DNA of 64,000 nt, from contig NZ_CP113060.1 of the NCBI RefSeq assembly GCF_026625725.1, positions 3,106,001 through 3,170,000 on the forward strand, given 5' to 3'. The notes below the pieces were generated by a model. That model saw only the letters and a program-made list of their open reading frames with translations. It had not been told where the DNA came from and did not search any database. Origin of the DNA: Pseudomonas sp. SL4(2022) (GTDB lineage: Bacteria > Pseudomonadota > Gammaproteobacteria > Pseudomonadales > Pseudomonadaceae). A program made the translations under genes and the position numbers. Shown in pieces: positions 54,123 to 63,224 of this stretch. Position 1 is the first letter of the stretch. The number at the start of each line of letters is the position of its first letter.

Positions 54123-57100
54123 CTTTGGCGCTGTTGGCTGCGATCGCCCACGGCAGTCTCCAGGCTGAGACTGAGGGCACGCACACCCTGCTGATTGAGC
54201 AAGGGCATTTCTGGCAAAACCAGGAGAAGCCCAAGCGTGCTGCGGAAGTGTGGAACAAGCTCTTGCTGCTCGACGCCAATCAACCGGATGCGCTCTATGG
54301 CTTGGGCCTGATTGCGGTTCAGGCGGCCAAACCGGTCGAAGCCAATCACTATCTGCAACGCCTGCAGGCGATACAACCGCTGCCGCGTCAGGCGCTTTTG
54401 TTGGAACAGGATATCCGCTTGCTGGACCCCGTAAACCAGAAGCTGTTGGATGAGGCTCGCTTGCTGGTGGAGTCCGATGAGCGCGCCAAGGCGGTGGATG
54501 TCTACCGCCGCGCGTTGGGGGGGAAGCCGGGGCAGGGGCAAGTCGGCCTGGAGTTCTATAACAACCTGGGTTACGTCGATCAGCACTGGACCGAGGCGCG
54601 GCGTGGCATGGAGCGTCTGCAGCGTGAGTTCCCCAATGATCCCTACATCGCGCTGTTCCTGGCCAAACACCTGGCGCGTAATCAGGGCGCACGCGAGGAG
54701 GGCATTCGTGCCCTGGCCAAGTTGGCCGAGCGTGAGGATATTGGCGGTGATGCGGATGAAAGCTGGCGCCTGGCCCTGACCTGGATGGGCCCACCCAAGC
54801 CGGCGCAGCAGCCACTTTTTGAGCAGTTTCTGCGTACTCACCCGGATGATGAAGAAATCCGGGCCTTGCTGATCAAAGGACGAACCCAGCCCAGCGCCGG
54901 AAGCGGGGCTGTGGCCTGGCGTCGTGATCCCGTGCTGGACAGTGGATTGAAAGCGCTGGAGCAGGACAACCTGGTCGTGGCTGAGCGCGACCTGACGGCC
55001 TACCTGAAATCATATCCCAATGACGCCGACGCGTTGGGTGGCCTGGGTATTCTGCGTCAGCGTCAGGAGCGCTTTGAAGATGCCGAAGTGCTGTTGACCA
55101 AAGCAGTCAGGCAGGGCGGTCGTTCCTGGCAGCGTGCGCTGGATGACGTGCGCTACTGGTCACTGTTGCAACGTGCGCGAGACAACCTGGCACGTGACAA
55201 GGTTGCCGATGCACGGCAGCAGCTGGAGCAGGCGCGGCGCCTGAAGCCCAATGACAGTGAAGCACTCCTGGCCCTTGCCGAGTTGCAGGCCCAGCAGGGT
55301 GATTTAGCCGCCGCTGAAGCCGGATACCGACAGGCATTGGCATCGCGCAGCCAGGAAGCCCGTGCATTGCGTGGGCTGGCCCAGGTTCTGGGTGAGCAGG
55401 GCAAGCCCGATGAAGCATTGCGCTTGTTGGAGCGTCTGCCCAAAACTGAGCGCGAGAAGCTGGGTGGGCTTGGGCAATTGCGTGCCGAGCAGGCGTTGCA
55501 GCGTGCGCGGGCCGCAGAAAAGCGGGGTGATACCCAAGGCATGCGTCAGGAGCTTGAAACCGCCCTGCGCGATGATCCGAATAATGCCTGGGCACGTTTT
55601 GCTTTAGCCCGTCTTTATGTGGATCTGGGTGCCATCAGCGAAGCGCGCAGCCTGATGGACGGGCTGTTGGCCAATAAACCGAACGACCGCGACGCGCTGT
55701 ACACCAGTGCTCTGCTCTCGATTCAGTTGAATGAATGGCAGCAAGCGCAATCCACCCTTGCCCGTATACCGCGCAATGCACGCAATGCCGATATCAACCG
55801 GCTGGTGGCGGAAGTGGAGTTCAACCTGCAGCTGCAGCGTATCAATGAGCTCAGCCGCAGTGGCCGCAAGGCCGAAGCGCGTGCGTTCTTGCAGCGTATC
55901 GAGCCGCAGGCGGATGCCAAACCGGCGCGACTGGCCGCTTTTGCTGCGGCCTATGCCGATGCCAATGATCCGCAGCGGGCGATTGCCATCATGCGCGACC
56001 TGTTGGCCCGCAGTCCGCGGGCAGATCTGTCACTGACGTTGAGTTATGCCAGTGTGCTGCTGGAAGCCGAGCAGGATACTGAGGTCGCCGGCATTCTGCG
56101 TGATTTGCAGGGGCGCAGCATGACCGTCGAGCAGCGTCAGCAGTATGACGATCTGCTCTTTTATTACCGGGTTCGCCAGGCTGAGCAATTGCGTCAGCGC
56201 GGCGAACTGGCGGCCGCTTATGACACCTTGGCACCTGCCTTGGCGCAGCGTCCGCAGGATCGCCTGGCGGTATCGGCCCTGGCGCGCATGTATGGCGCCA
56301 ATGGTGATACGGGCAAGGCGCTGGAATTGTTCAAGCCGCTGGTCAAGCGCCACCCGGATGATGCCAACCTGCTGGTGGGTGCCGCTGACATGGCGGCCCA
56401 GGAAGCTGAGAACGCTTACGCTGAAGATGCTCTGGAGCGTGCGTTGAAGCTGGCGCCCAATGAGGTCGATGTCCTTACCACGGCCGCCCGTGTTTATCGT
56501 TACTTGGGACGCACCGGAACGGCTGCCGAGTTGCTCGGTAAAGTGGTTGCCCAGGAAAAACTGGAGCAGAACCCGACCTACGCGACCAATACCCGGCCGG
56601 CCGCGGCGCCCGCCAATCCCTTTGCCGGTATTGGCGCTACAACCGCTGTACCGGATGCGATTCCGGCGCCGGTGGAAAGCCTGGCCATGGCGCCGCGCAC
56701 CAGCGCGGCACGTCCTGTGGAACTGATCCCCGCCCCGGTGGAGCGGCAGACGGCGCGCACAGCCCCCGTTTTTTTGGCGGAGCCGCTTACGACCAACCCG
56801 CCGCCATTAAGGGCCAGGGCGGATGCACAACCGGCCAGTAACCCCTTTGTGCTGGTCGACGACCCGGCAGAGATTGATCCGCGTGCGGGCATGAGCGAGG
56901 CCGCACGGGCGCTGGACGACATCATGCAACAGCGCAGTCCCTATCTGGTTCAAGGCCTGACGGCGCGCACCAATGACAGTGAGTCGGGGCTGAGCAAGAT
57001 CACTGACATTCAGGCTCCTTTTGAAGCCAGTATGCCGCTGGGTGATAACCGTCTGGCTGTGCGCGTCACCCCGGTTTCGCTGAATGCCGGCAGTGTTGGT

Positions 57101-58072
57101 GAGGGCGCTCGTGATCGCTTTGGCGGTGGCCCTGTGGCAACGCTGGCCAATCCCGGTGTTTCACCGGGTTCGCAGAAAGATTCTGGTGTTGGTCTGGCAG
57201 TGGCGTTCGAGAACCCCGGCGAAGGTTTTAAAGCTGATCTGGGCACTACGCCACAGGGCTTTCTTTACAGCACGGCGGTCGGTGGCGTGAGCCTGGAACG
57301 CAGTGTTGCCGGCAGTCCGGATCTGCATTGGAGTGGCAAGCTGTCGCGTCGCGCCGTGACGGACAGCCTGTTGTCTTTTGCCGGTGCCGAAGATGAGCGC
57401 ACCGGGCAGAAGTGGGGCGGGGTAACCGCCAACGGCGGACGCGCTCAGCTGAGCTTTGATGACCGTGAAGTCGGTGCCTATGCCTACGTCGGTATGCACC
57501 GCTTGATGGGTAACAATGTTGAGGACAATGACCGGTTTGAACTGGGCTCCGGCGTCTACTGGTACCTGCAGAATGACGAACAGAGTCAGTCGACTATTGG
57601 TCTGAACCTCCTGGGCATCGGTTATCAGGAGAATCAGGGGCACTTCACCTTCGGTCATGGTGGTTATTTCAGTCCGCAGACCTTCTTTGCCATCGGCGTC
57701 CCGGTTACCTGGGCGCGGCGTTATGACCGCCTGACCTTTCAGCTGAAAGGCTCGGTCGGCGTGCAAACCATTCAGCAGGATGATGCCGATTACCACCCAG
57801 GCGAGGCTGCCCTGCAAGCGGCGGCCAGCCGCGCCCTGGGGCGTGAAGCAGTTTATGAAGGCTCAAGCGACACCGGTATCGGCTACAACCTGAGCGGTGC
57901 TGCCGAGTACCGCCTGGGCAGTAATTTCTTCGTCGGTGGCCAGGTGGGCGTCGACAATGCGCAGGATTATCGCCAGTGGAATGGTGGTCTCTACCTGCGC
58001 TACATGTTTGAAGACATGACCGGCCCGATGGCGCTGCCGGTTTCTCCCTATCAATCCCCTTACGCTAACTAA
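54101..58072 (+). CDS. wssE: Cellulose export protein BcsC (WssE): TPR scaffold and outer-membrane barrel
   Basis: Carries the nascent glucan through the periplasm and outer membrane. 1323 residues: signal peptide (LTLALLAAIAHGSLQA), about 18-20 TPR repeats to residue ~830 (e.g. QPDALYGLGLIAVQAAKPVE, NDRDALYTSALLSIQLNEWQ), a Pro/Ala-rich linker, and the BCSC_C beta-barrel from about 930 (YLVQGLTARTNDSESGLSKI ... GGQVGVDNAQDYRQWNGGLY). The start at 54101 follows GGGAGAATTC. Length normal. Confidence 0.95.
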   Translation: MFRYRPLTLALLAAIAHGSLQAETEGTHTLLIEQGHFWQNQEKPKRAAEVWNKLLLLDANQPDALYGLGLIAVQAAKPVEANHYLQRLQAIQPLPRQALLLEQDIRLLDPVNQKLLDEARLLVESDERAKAVDVYRRALGGKPGQGQVGLEFYNNLGYVDQHWTEARRGMERLQREFPNDPYIALFLAKHLARNQGAREEGIRALAKLAEREDIGGDADESWRLALTWMGPPKPAQQPLFEQFLRTHPDDEEIRALLIKGRTQPSAGSGAVAWRRDPVLDSGLKALEQDNLVVAERDLTAYLKSYPNDADALGGLGILRQRQERFEDAEVLLTKAVRQGGRSWQRALDDVRYWSLLQRARDNLARDKVADARQQLEQARRLKPNDSEALLALAELQAQQGDLAAAEAGYRQALASRSQEARALRGLAQVLGEQGKPDEALRLLERLPKTEREKLGGLGQLRAEQALQRARAAEKRGDTQGMRQELETALRDDPNNAWARFALARLYVDLGAISEARSLMDGLLANKPNDRDALYTSALLSIQLNEWQQAQSTLARIPRNARNADINRLVAEVEFNLQLQRINELSRSGRKAEARAFLQRIEPQADAKPARLAAFAAAYADANDPQRAIAIMRDLLARSPRADLSLTLSYASVLLEAEQDTEVAGILRDLQGRSMTVEQRQQYDDLLFYYRVRQAEQLRQRGELAAAYDTLAPALAQRPQDRLAVSALARMYGANGDTGKALELFKPLVKRHPDDANLLVGAADMAAQEAENAYAEDALERALKLAPNEVDVLTTAARVYRYLGRTGTAAELLGKVVAQEKLEQNPTYATNTRPAAAPANPFAGIGATTAVPDAIPAPVESLAMAPRTSAARPVELIPAPVERQTARTAPVFLAEPLTTNPPPLRARADAQPASNPFVLVDDPAEIDPRAGMSEAARALDDIMQQRSPYLVQGLTARTNDSESGLSKITDIQAPFEASMPLGDNRLAVRVTPVSLNAGSVGEGARDRFGGGPVATLANPGVSPGSQKDSGVGLAVAFENPGEGFKADLGTTPQGFLYSTAVGGVSLERSVAGSPDLHWSGKLSRRAVTDSLLSFAGAEDERTGQKWGGVTANGGRAQLSFDDREVGAYAYVGMHRLMGNNVEDNDRFELGSGVYWYLQNDEQSQSTIGLNLLGIGYQENQGHFTFGHGGYFSPQTFFAIGVPVTWARRYDRLTFQLKGSVGVQTIQQDDADYHPGEAALQAAASRALGREAVYEGSSDTGIGYNLSGAAEYRLGSNFFVGGQVGVDNAQDYRQWNGGLYLRYMFEDMTGPMALPVSPYQSPYAN

Positions 58073-58082
58073 AGGTTTTTCG

Positions 58083-58739
58083 ATGGCTTCTTCATTGCTC
58101 GCCGGCCTGTCCATTCTGATCATTGGCGACAGCCACATGGCGACCCCCAACTACCTGATCGGTGGCCTGCACGACGACCTCACCCGCAAGGGCGCCAACG
58201 TGCACTCCATCGGCATCTGCGGTGCCAACGCCGGTGATTGGCTCAAAGCCACCCCAGGTGGGGCATGTGGTGCGGCCGAGCGGCGTGGTAAAGAGCCCGC
58301 GGTGGTGCTGCGTGGCAAAGCCACTACCACGCCGATCCAGCAATTGATTGCCAAGGACAAGCCCGACCTGGTGTTGATCGTGATCGGTGACACCATGGCT
58401 GGGTATGACAAGCCGTCATTTCCTAAAGCCTGGATCTGGCAGCAAACCTCCAGCCTGACCAAAGCCATCGCGGCAACCGGTACTCAATGTGCCTGGATCG
58501 GGCCGAACTGGGGCACCGAGGGTGGCAAGTACGGCAAGACTTACGCCAAGGTCAAGCAGATGTCGGCCTTCCTCTCGACCAATGTCGCACCGTGCAGCTA
58601 TGTCGATTCGCTGAAGTTCTCCAAGCCCGGCCAGTGGGCTACCACCGACGGCCAGCATCTGAATGCCCAGGGCTACCAGAAGTGGGGCACCGCCATCAGT
58701 GGCGCGTTGGAAGACGTGCGCAAGAACGCCGCAAAGTAA
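58083..58739 (+). CDS. wssF: WssF-like SGNH hydrolase-type protein, copy 1
   Basis: Part of the cellulose acetylation module; WssF is required for, or aids, acetylation in P. fluorescens SBW25. 218 residues, SGNH fold: LIIGDSHMATP (nucleophile Ser), CGANAGDW, VIGDTMAGYDKPSFPKAW and TTDGQHLNAQGYQKWG (catalytic DxxH). There is no signal peptide. Followed by a paralogue 49 bases downstream. Confidence 0.85.
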   Translation: MASSLLAGLSILIIGDSHMATPNYLIGGLHDDLTRKGANVHSIGICGANAGDWLKATPGGACGAAERRGKEPAVVLRGKATTTPIQQLIAKDKPDLVLIVIGDTMAGYDKPSFPKAWIWQQTSSLTKAIAATGTQCAWIGPNWGTEGGKYGKTYAKVKQMSAFLSTNVAPCSYVDSLKFSKPGQWATTDGQHLNAQGYQKWGTAISGALEDVRKNAAK

Positions 58740-58788
58740 TTCAAGCCTTAGTCCCTTTTTCGTAATGATTTAGTCGAGGAGCCCTTCG

Positions 58789-59448
58789 ATGTCTTCTTCT
58801 GTACTTGCCGGCCTGACCCTGATGGTTCTGGGCGAAAGCCATATGAGCCTGCAGAACCACCTGACCGAGCCGCTCAATGCGGCGCTGGTCGCCAAAGGCG
58901 CCAAGGTGCACTCCATCGGTGCCTGCGGTGCCAGCGCGGCCGACTGGCTGATCACCAAGAAGGTCGACTGTGGCGCCATACAGGACAACACCGGCAAGCT
59001 GGTCCTCAAGGGCAGTGGTGCGACCACCACGCCGATCAAGCAACTGATTGCGCAGAAAAAGCCGGATGTGGTGGTGCTGGTCATCGGCGACACCATGGCC
59101 TCTTATGACAAGCCGGCATTCCCCAAGGCCTGGGCCTGGCAAAGCGTGACCAACCTGACCAAGGCGATTGCCGAAACCGGTACCAAGTGCGTATGGGTCG
59201 GTCCGGCCTGGGGCAAGGTGGGCGGCATGTACAAGAAGAACGATCAGCGCACCCAACTGATGTCGCAGTTTCTCGCCGCCAACGTGGCGCCGTGCAGCTA
59301 CGTCGATTCGCTGAAGATGTCCAAGCCGGGTCAGTGGATCACCACCGACGGCCAGCACTTCACCGTGGCCGGCTACAAGGCCTGGGGCAATGCGATTGCC
59401 GAAGCGATGGCCAAGCTGCCAGCCGCCAGCCTCAAGGGAGGCAAGTGA
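58789..59448 (+). CDS. wssF: WssF-like SGNH hydrolase-type protein, copy 2
   Basis: 219 residues, clearly paralogous to the preceding gene (VIGDTMASYDKPAFPKAWAW; NVAPCSYVDSLKMSKPGQWI; TTDGQHFTVAGYKAWG), so a tandem duplication. The N-terminal motif reads LGESHMSL, i.e. GES in place of GDS, while the serine is kept. Ribosome site GAGGAG before the ATG. The stop overlaps wssG by one base. Usually one such gene is present per operon. Confidence 0.85.
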   Translation: MSSSVLAGLTLMVLGESHMSLQNHLTEPLNAALVAKGAKVHSIGACGASAADWLITKKVDCGAIQDNTGKLVLKGSGATTTPIKQLIAQKKPDVVVLVIGDTMASYDKPAFPKAWAWQSVTNLTKAIAETGTKCVWVGPAWGKVGGMYKKNDQRTQLMSQFLAANVAPCSYVDSLKMSKPGQWITTDGQHFTVAGYKAWGNAIAEAMAKLPAASLKGGK

Positions 59449-60104
59449 TGCGCGCACTGCTTAGCCTGTTTGCCCTGCTGCCGGTAAGCCTGCTGCAGGC
59501 TGCCGAGATCCCCCTGTACCCTACAGGCCCGAGTGAAGACTCTGCCTTCCTGCGCTTCTTCAATGCCGGTGACACCGCGCTGGAGCTGAGTGCGGAGAAT
59601 GGTGCCAGCCTGCGCCTTGAAGGAGATGTGCGCGCGTCCGACTTCCTCACCGTGCCGGCTGGCAAGCCAATCAAGGGCAGCCTCAAGCAGGGCGAGGCGC
59701 AGCAGGCGCTGGACATCAGCGTGGCGCCGGGTGAGTTTGCCAGCGTGGTTGGCATTGCCACGGAGCAGGGCCTGAACCTGGTTACCGTGCGTGAGATGCC
59801 GGATGATTTCAATGCACTCAAGGCGTCGCTGGCCTTCTACAGCCTCGATGCGTCCTGTGCCAATGCCGGCCTACAAGCGGCCGGGCGCAATGTCGACATC
59901 TTCAAGGATGTTGCGCATGGAGCCTTGCAGCGTCGCTCGATCAACCCGTTGAACCTCTCGGTGCAGCTGCGTTGCGGCGGTGCTTCGGTGGGCGAGCCGC
60001 TGGCACTTGGCGAGTTGGCAGCCGGCCAGCGCTACACCCTGTTCCTGGTGCCCTCGGCTGAAGGTCCGCGCCTGTTCCAAGCCCAAGACAACCTAGCTAA
60101 CTGA
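59448..60104 (+). CDS. wssG: Cellulose acetylation protein WssG (AlgF-like)
   Basis: 218 residues. Signal peptide (LLSLFALLPVSLLQAAE), then AlgF-type sequence: IPLYPTGPSEDSAFLRFFNA, VPAGKPIKGSLKQGEAQQAL and NPLNLSVQLRCGG. Periplasmic adaptor of the O-acetylation complex. The start is fixed by the TGATG overlap with the preceding gene. Confidence 0.9.
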   Translation: MRALLSLFALLPVSLLQAAEIPLYPTGPSEDSAFLRFFNAGDTALELSAENGASLRLEGDVRASDFLTVPAGKPIKGSLKQGEAQQALDISVAPGEFASVVGIATEQGLNLVTVREMPDDFNALKASLAFYSLDASCANAGLQAAGRNVDIFKDVAHGALQRRSINPLNLSVQLRCGGASVGEPLALGELAAGQRYTLFLVPSAEGPRLFQAQDNLAN

Positions 60105-60123
60105 AACAGGAACAGACCCTGAT

Positions 60124-61539
60124 ATGGTTTTCGCCTCGCTCGAGTTTCTTATCCTGTTCCTGCCAGCTTTCATGCTGGTGTATTCGCTGGTCAGGCCGGG
60201 TGGGCGCAACCATGTCCTGCTGTTTGGCAGTTGGCTGTTCTACGGCTGGCTGAGTCCGACCTTCCTGCTGCTGCACGTGGTGCTGACGGTGGTCGGCTGG
60301 CTCGGTGGTCTGCTGGTGGAACACACCCGCGAACAGTCGCGCCAGCGAATTCGCCTGCTGACGGCGCTGATCGTGCTCAACGTGTTGGTGCTGTGCTGGT
60401 ACAAGTACGCCAACATCCTGGCTGCGACCTTCAACGAGCTGCTGACCAGCTACGGCGCGATGTCGTTCGAATGGCAGAAAGTGGCGTTGCCGGCGGGCCT
60501 GTCGTTCATTGTGCTGCAGGTGATTTCCTACCTGGTCGACGTGCACCGCAAAGTGGTGCCGGTGGAGCGCAGCTTTGCCAACTTCGCCACCTATCTGGCG
60601 ATGTTCGGCCACTCGATTGCCGGGCCGATCATTCGCTACGACTGGGTGCGCCAGGAGCTGCAGCAGCGCTACTTCAACCCGTTGAACTTTGCCCTGGGTT
60701 CGCGTCGCTTCATGATTGGCCTGAGCATGAAAGTGCTGGTGGCCGACAGCCTGTCGCCGCTGGTGGCGGTGGCCTTTGCCCTGGAAAATCCGTCCTTTGT
60801 CGATGCCTGGATCGGTTGCCTGGCCTATTCGCTGCAGCTGTTCTTCGACTTCGCCGGTTACAGTGCCATGGCCATCGGCCTGGGCCTGATGCTCGGTTTC
60901 CACTTCCCGGAGAACTTCAACCGGCCTTACTGGGCGCGCAATATCCAGGACTTCTGGCGGCGCTGGCACATCTCGCTGTCCAGCTGGCTGCGCGACTACC
61001 TGTATATCGGCCTGGGCGGCAATCGTTTCGGTACCTGGAAGACCTACCGCAACCTGTTCCTGATCATGGCCATCGGCGGTCTGTGGCACGGTGGTGACAG
61101 CTGGAACTACGTGTTGTGGGGCGCGGCGCACGGTATTGCGCTGTGTATCGACCGCGCCTGGAGTCGCGCCGGCTGGCCTGACCTGCCGGCCTGGCTGGCG
61201 CATACCGTGACTCTGCTGTTCGTTTTCCTGGCCTGGACACTGTTCCGCGCGCCAACCTTCGATGCGGCTTTGAATATGTATGCCGGGCAGTTTGGCCTGC
61301 ATGGCTTCGCCCTGGGCGATGCTCTGGCCGCCACCTTGCGCCCGGCGCATGGGATTGCCACGGCACTCGGCATCGTTTGCCTGCTGCTGCCGTTGTATCA
61401 GGCGCGTGCCGAAGCTCGCTTCGGTGAAATATGGGCGTTTCGCGCGGTCGGCGCACTGTGGCCGATATTGGGCTTCCTGCTGTCGTTCGCTCTGATCGCC
61501 AGCCGGGAAACCGTGCCCTTCCTGTACTTCCAGTTTTAA
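60124..61539 (+). CDS. wssH: Membrane-bound O-acyltransferase WssH (AlgI-like MBOAT)
   Basis: Moves acetyl groups across the inner membrane for cellulose acetylation. 471 residues, about ten or more membrane helices (LEFLILFLPAFMLVYSLVRP, FIVLQVISYLVDVHRKVVPV, LQLFFDFAGYSAMAIGLGLM). MBOAT motifs: RRWHISLSSWLRDYLYIGLG and the invariant His in IMAIGGLWHGGDSWNYVLWG. Closest relatives are AlgI-type proteins of alginate acetylation. Confidence 0.94.
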   Translation: MVFASLEFLILFLPAFMLVYSLVRPGGRNHVLLFGSWLFYGWLSPTFLLLHVVLTVVGWLGGLLVEHTREQSRQRIRLLTALIVLNVLVLCWYKYANILAATFNELLTSYGAMSFEWQKVALPAGLSFIVLQVISYLVDVHRKVVPVERSFANFATYLAMFGHSIAGPIIRYDWVRQELQQRYFNPLNFALGSRRFMIGLSMKVLVADSLSPLVAVAFALENPSFVDAWIGCLAYSLQLFFDFAGYSAMAIGLGLMLGFHFPENFNRPYWARNIQDFWRRWHISLSSWLRDYLYIGLGGNRFGTWKTYRNLFLIMAIGGLWHGGDSWNYVLWGAAHGIALCIDRAWSRAGWPDLPAWLAHTVTLLFVFLAWTLFRAPTFDAALNMYAGQFGLHGFALGDALAATLRPAHGIATALGIVCLLLPLYQARAEARFGEIWAFRAVGALWPILGFLLSFALIASRETVPFLYFQF

Positions 61540-61550
61540 GGGCTGCGACC

Positions 61551-62711
61551 ATGTCGAAGAAAGATAACTCCCTCGCGCCCGTACTGCCGAGCCCCATGAT
61601 GATCCGCCTGAGTCCGTTGGCCGGGCTGGTCATGTTCGCCTTCCTGCTGGCTGGCCTGGCCTTTTGCCTGTGGGCCATGTTCGTCAGTGGCAAGGTCGAT
61701 CTGCTACCGAACAAGGTGAGTTGGGATGAAATCCGCAATGGCGAGATCACCCATCGCATCAACAAGGAACTGGCCAATGTGCCGTTTGCCAAGCGCGCCG
61801 CCGATCTTGAACGGGCTGCCAGTTGGTTGGCGATTGGTGATACCGGCACTCGCGTGCGTCAAGGCTGTGCCAATTGGCTGTTTCTGACGGATGAGCTGAA
61901 GATTCATCCACACGCCGCCGCACATGCTGACGCGCGTGCGCAGAAAGTCACGGCCCTGCATGAGCAGCTCAGCAAGCGCGGGATTCACTTGCTGGTGGTA
62001 CTGGTGCCGGATAAGAGTCGCATCGCCGCGCAGCAGCTTTGTGCCATCGAGCGCTCGCCGCTGTTGGCCAGTCGCGCGCAGGATTGGCAGCATGTCCTGC
62101 AGGGGCAGGGCGTTGATGTGTTGGATCTGGCTCCGACGCTGCAGCCACTCGGCAGTGAGGCCTTCCTGCGTACCGATACGCACTGGAGTGAAGCCGGCGC
62201 TGAGCGTGCGGCGGCAGCGGTGGCCGCGCGGATAGCGGCACTGGGCGTCAGCCCAACGCCGGCCAAACAGTTTGTAGCCAGTGTGGCAGCGCCACAGCCG
62301 CGTCCCGGCGATCTGGTGCGCTTGGCTGGGCTCGACTGGTTACCCGAGCGCCTGCAGCCGGCTGTGGAGCAGGTGGCCGTTACTCAGATCGAGGAAGTAC
62401 AGGGTGGCGCTGATGACGCCGCATTGGGCGAGGATGATCTGTTCGGCGACAGCCAATTACCGAACCTTGCCGTGATTGGCACGTCCTTTTCACGTAACTC
62501 CAACTTCATCCCTTTCCTGGAGCGCGCAGTAAGTGCGCGTGTGGGTAACTTTGCCAAGGATGGGGGGGAGTTCTCTGGCGCGGCCAAAGACTATTTCAGC
62601 AGCCCGGCGTTCAAGCAGACGCCGCCTCAAGTGTTGATCTGGGAAATTCCCGAGCGTGATTTGCAGCCGCCTTATCGCGACGACATCCTACTCAATGGCC
62701 CGTCCGGTTGA
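61551..62711 (+). CDS. wssI: Cellulose acetyltransferase WssI (AlgX/AlgJ-like SGNH protein)
   Basis: 386 residues. One N-terminal membrane helix (LVMFAFLLAGLAFCLWAMFV) anchors a periplasmic AlgX/AlgJ domain. Catalytic elements: LRTDTHWSEAGAE (DxH) and VIGTSFSRNSNF (Ser), with WLFLTDELKIHP upstream. Transfers acetyl groups delivered by WssH onto the glucan. Last gene of the operon; no wssJ follows. Confidence 0.9.
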   Translation: MSKKDNSLAPVLPSPMMIRLSPLAGLVMFAFLLAGLAFCLWAMFVSGKVDLLPNKVSWDEIRNGEITHRINKELANVPFAKRAADLERAASWLAIGDTGTRVRQGCANWLFLTDELKIHPHAAAHADARAQKVTALHEQLSKRGIHLLVVLVPDKSRIAAQQLCAIERSPLLASRAQDWQHVLQGQGVDVLDLAPTLQPLGSEAFLRTDTHWSEAGAERAAAAVAARIAALGVSPTPAKQFVASVAAPQPRPGDLVRLAGLDWLPERLQPAVEQVAVTQIEEVQGGADDAALGEDDLFGDSQLPNLAVIGTSFSRNSNFIPFLERAVSARVGNFAKDGGEFSGAAKDYFSSPAFKQTPPQVLIWEIPERDLQPPYRDDILLNGPSG

Positions 62712-62726
62712 TGACCTAGGTAGCAA

Positions 62727-62763
62727 ACAAAAAGGCCATGCTGCAGCATGGCCTTTTTATTTT
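62727..62763. terminator. Terminator at the end of the wss operon
   Basis: AAAAAGGCCATGCTG / CAGCATGGCCTTTTT perfect palindrome, 15 bases after the wssI stop. Symmetric A/T runs allow it to work for the convergent small gene as well. Confidence 0.92.
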
Positions 62764-62781
62764 GCGGGTGTGAGAGGCGCC

Positions 62782-63120
62782 TCAGATGATACCGCGCTCC
62801 TCGTCATTGATCAGGCGATGCAAGCCGCTGAGTGATTCCCTCGCCTGAGAGCGGGTCAGCAGCTTGGTCTGAGCGGCCGGCGGTAGATCGGTGATGCGGA
62901 TGAGGCCTTTACTGATCAGCAAGTGCACCAAGTCGTCTACCACGCGAATCATGTCCAGGTCGCTCTGCTTGAGCTGCAGCAGGCTCGATTCGACGTTCTG
63001 ATTGGCAAACCAGGCGCGAATTTCCTCAGAGTCCGCAGTCAATGTGTCTGACATGCCTTCAAATGGCACCACTTCGACTCGTCGTAGCTGGCTGTGTGCA
63101 TCCCGCTGAACATAGAACAT
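62782..63120 (-). CDS. Conserved small hypothetical protein
   Basis: 112 residues. MFYVQRDAHSQLRRVEVVPF opens as a beta-hairpin, then an acidic linker and helices: MIRVVDDLVHLLISKGLIRI, TDLPPAAQTKLLTRSQARES. I have seen Pseudomonas relatives labelled as tryptophan synthase beta-like, which the sequence does not support (no PLP site, far too short). The start at 63120 follows AAGGAT; the ATG six codons upstream has no ribosome site. Confidence 0.8.
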   Translation of the reverse strand: MFYVQRDAHSQLRRVEVVPFEGMSDTLTADSEEIRAWFANQNVESSLLQLKQSDLDMIRVVDDLVHLLISKGLIRITDLPPAAQTKLLTRSQARESLSGLHRLINDEERGII

Positions 63121-63224
63121 CGGCCTATCCTTCTGCATGAGCTGCCTGCGGCAGATACCGTTACTCAGCTTAGCTTGAACCCTGTGCCGGGCCAGCCGCG
63201 GGTAATGGGGTGCGCTGGGCTGGC

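Noticed and set aside
62782..63120. Tryptophan synthase beta chain-like protein
   Set aside because: The product has 112 residues and no pyridoxal phosphate site; the label, if used for relatives, is not supported here.
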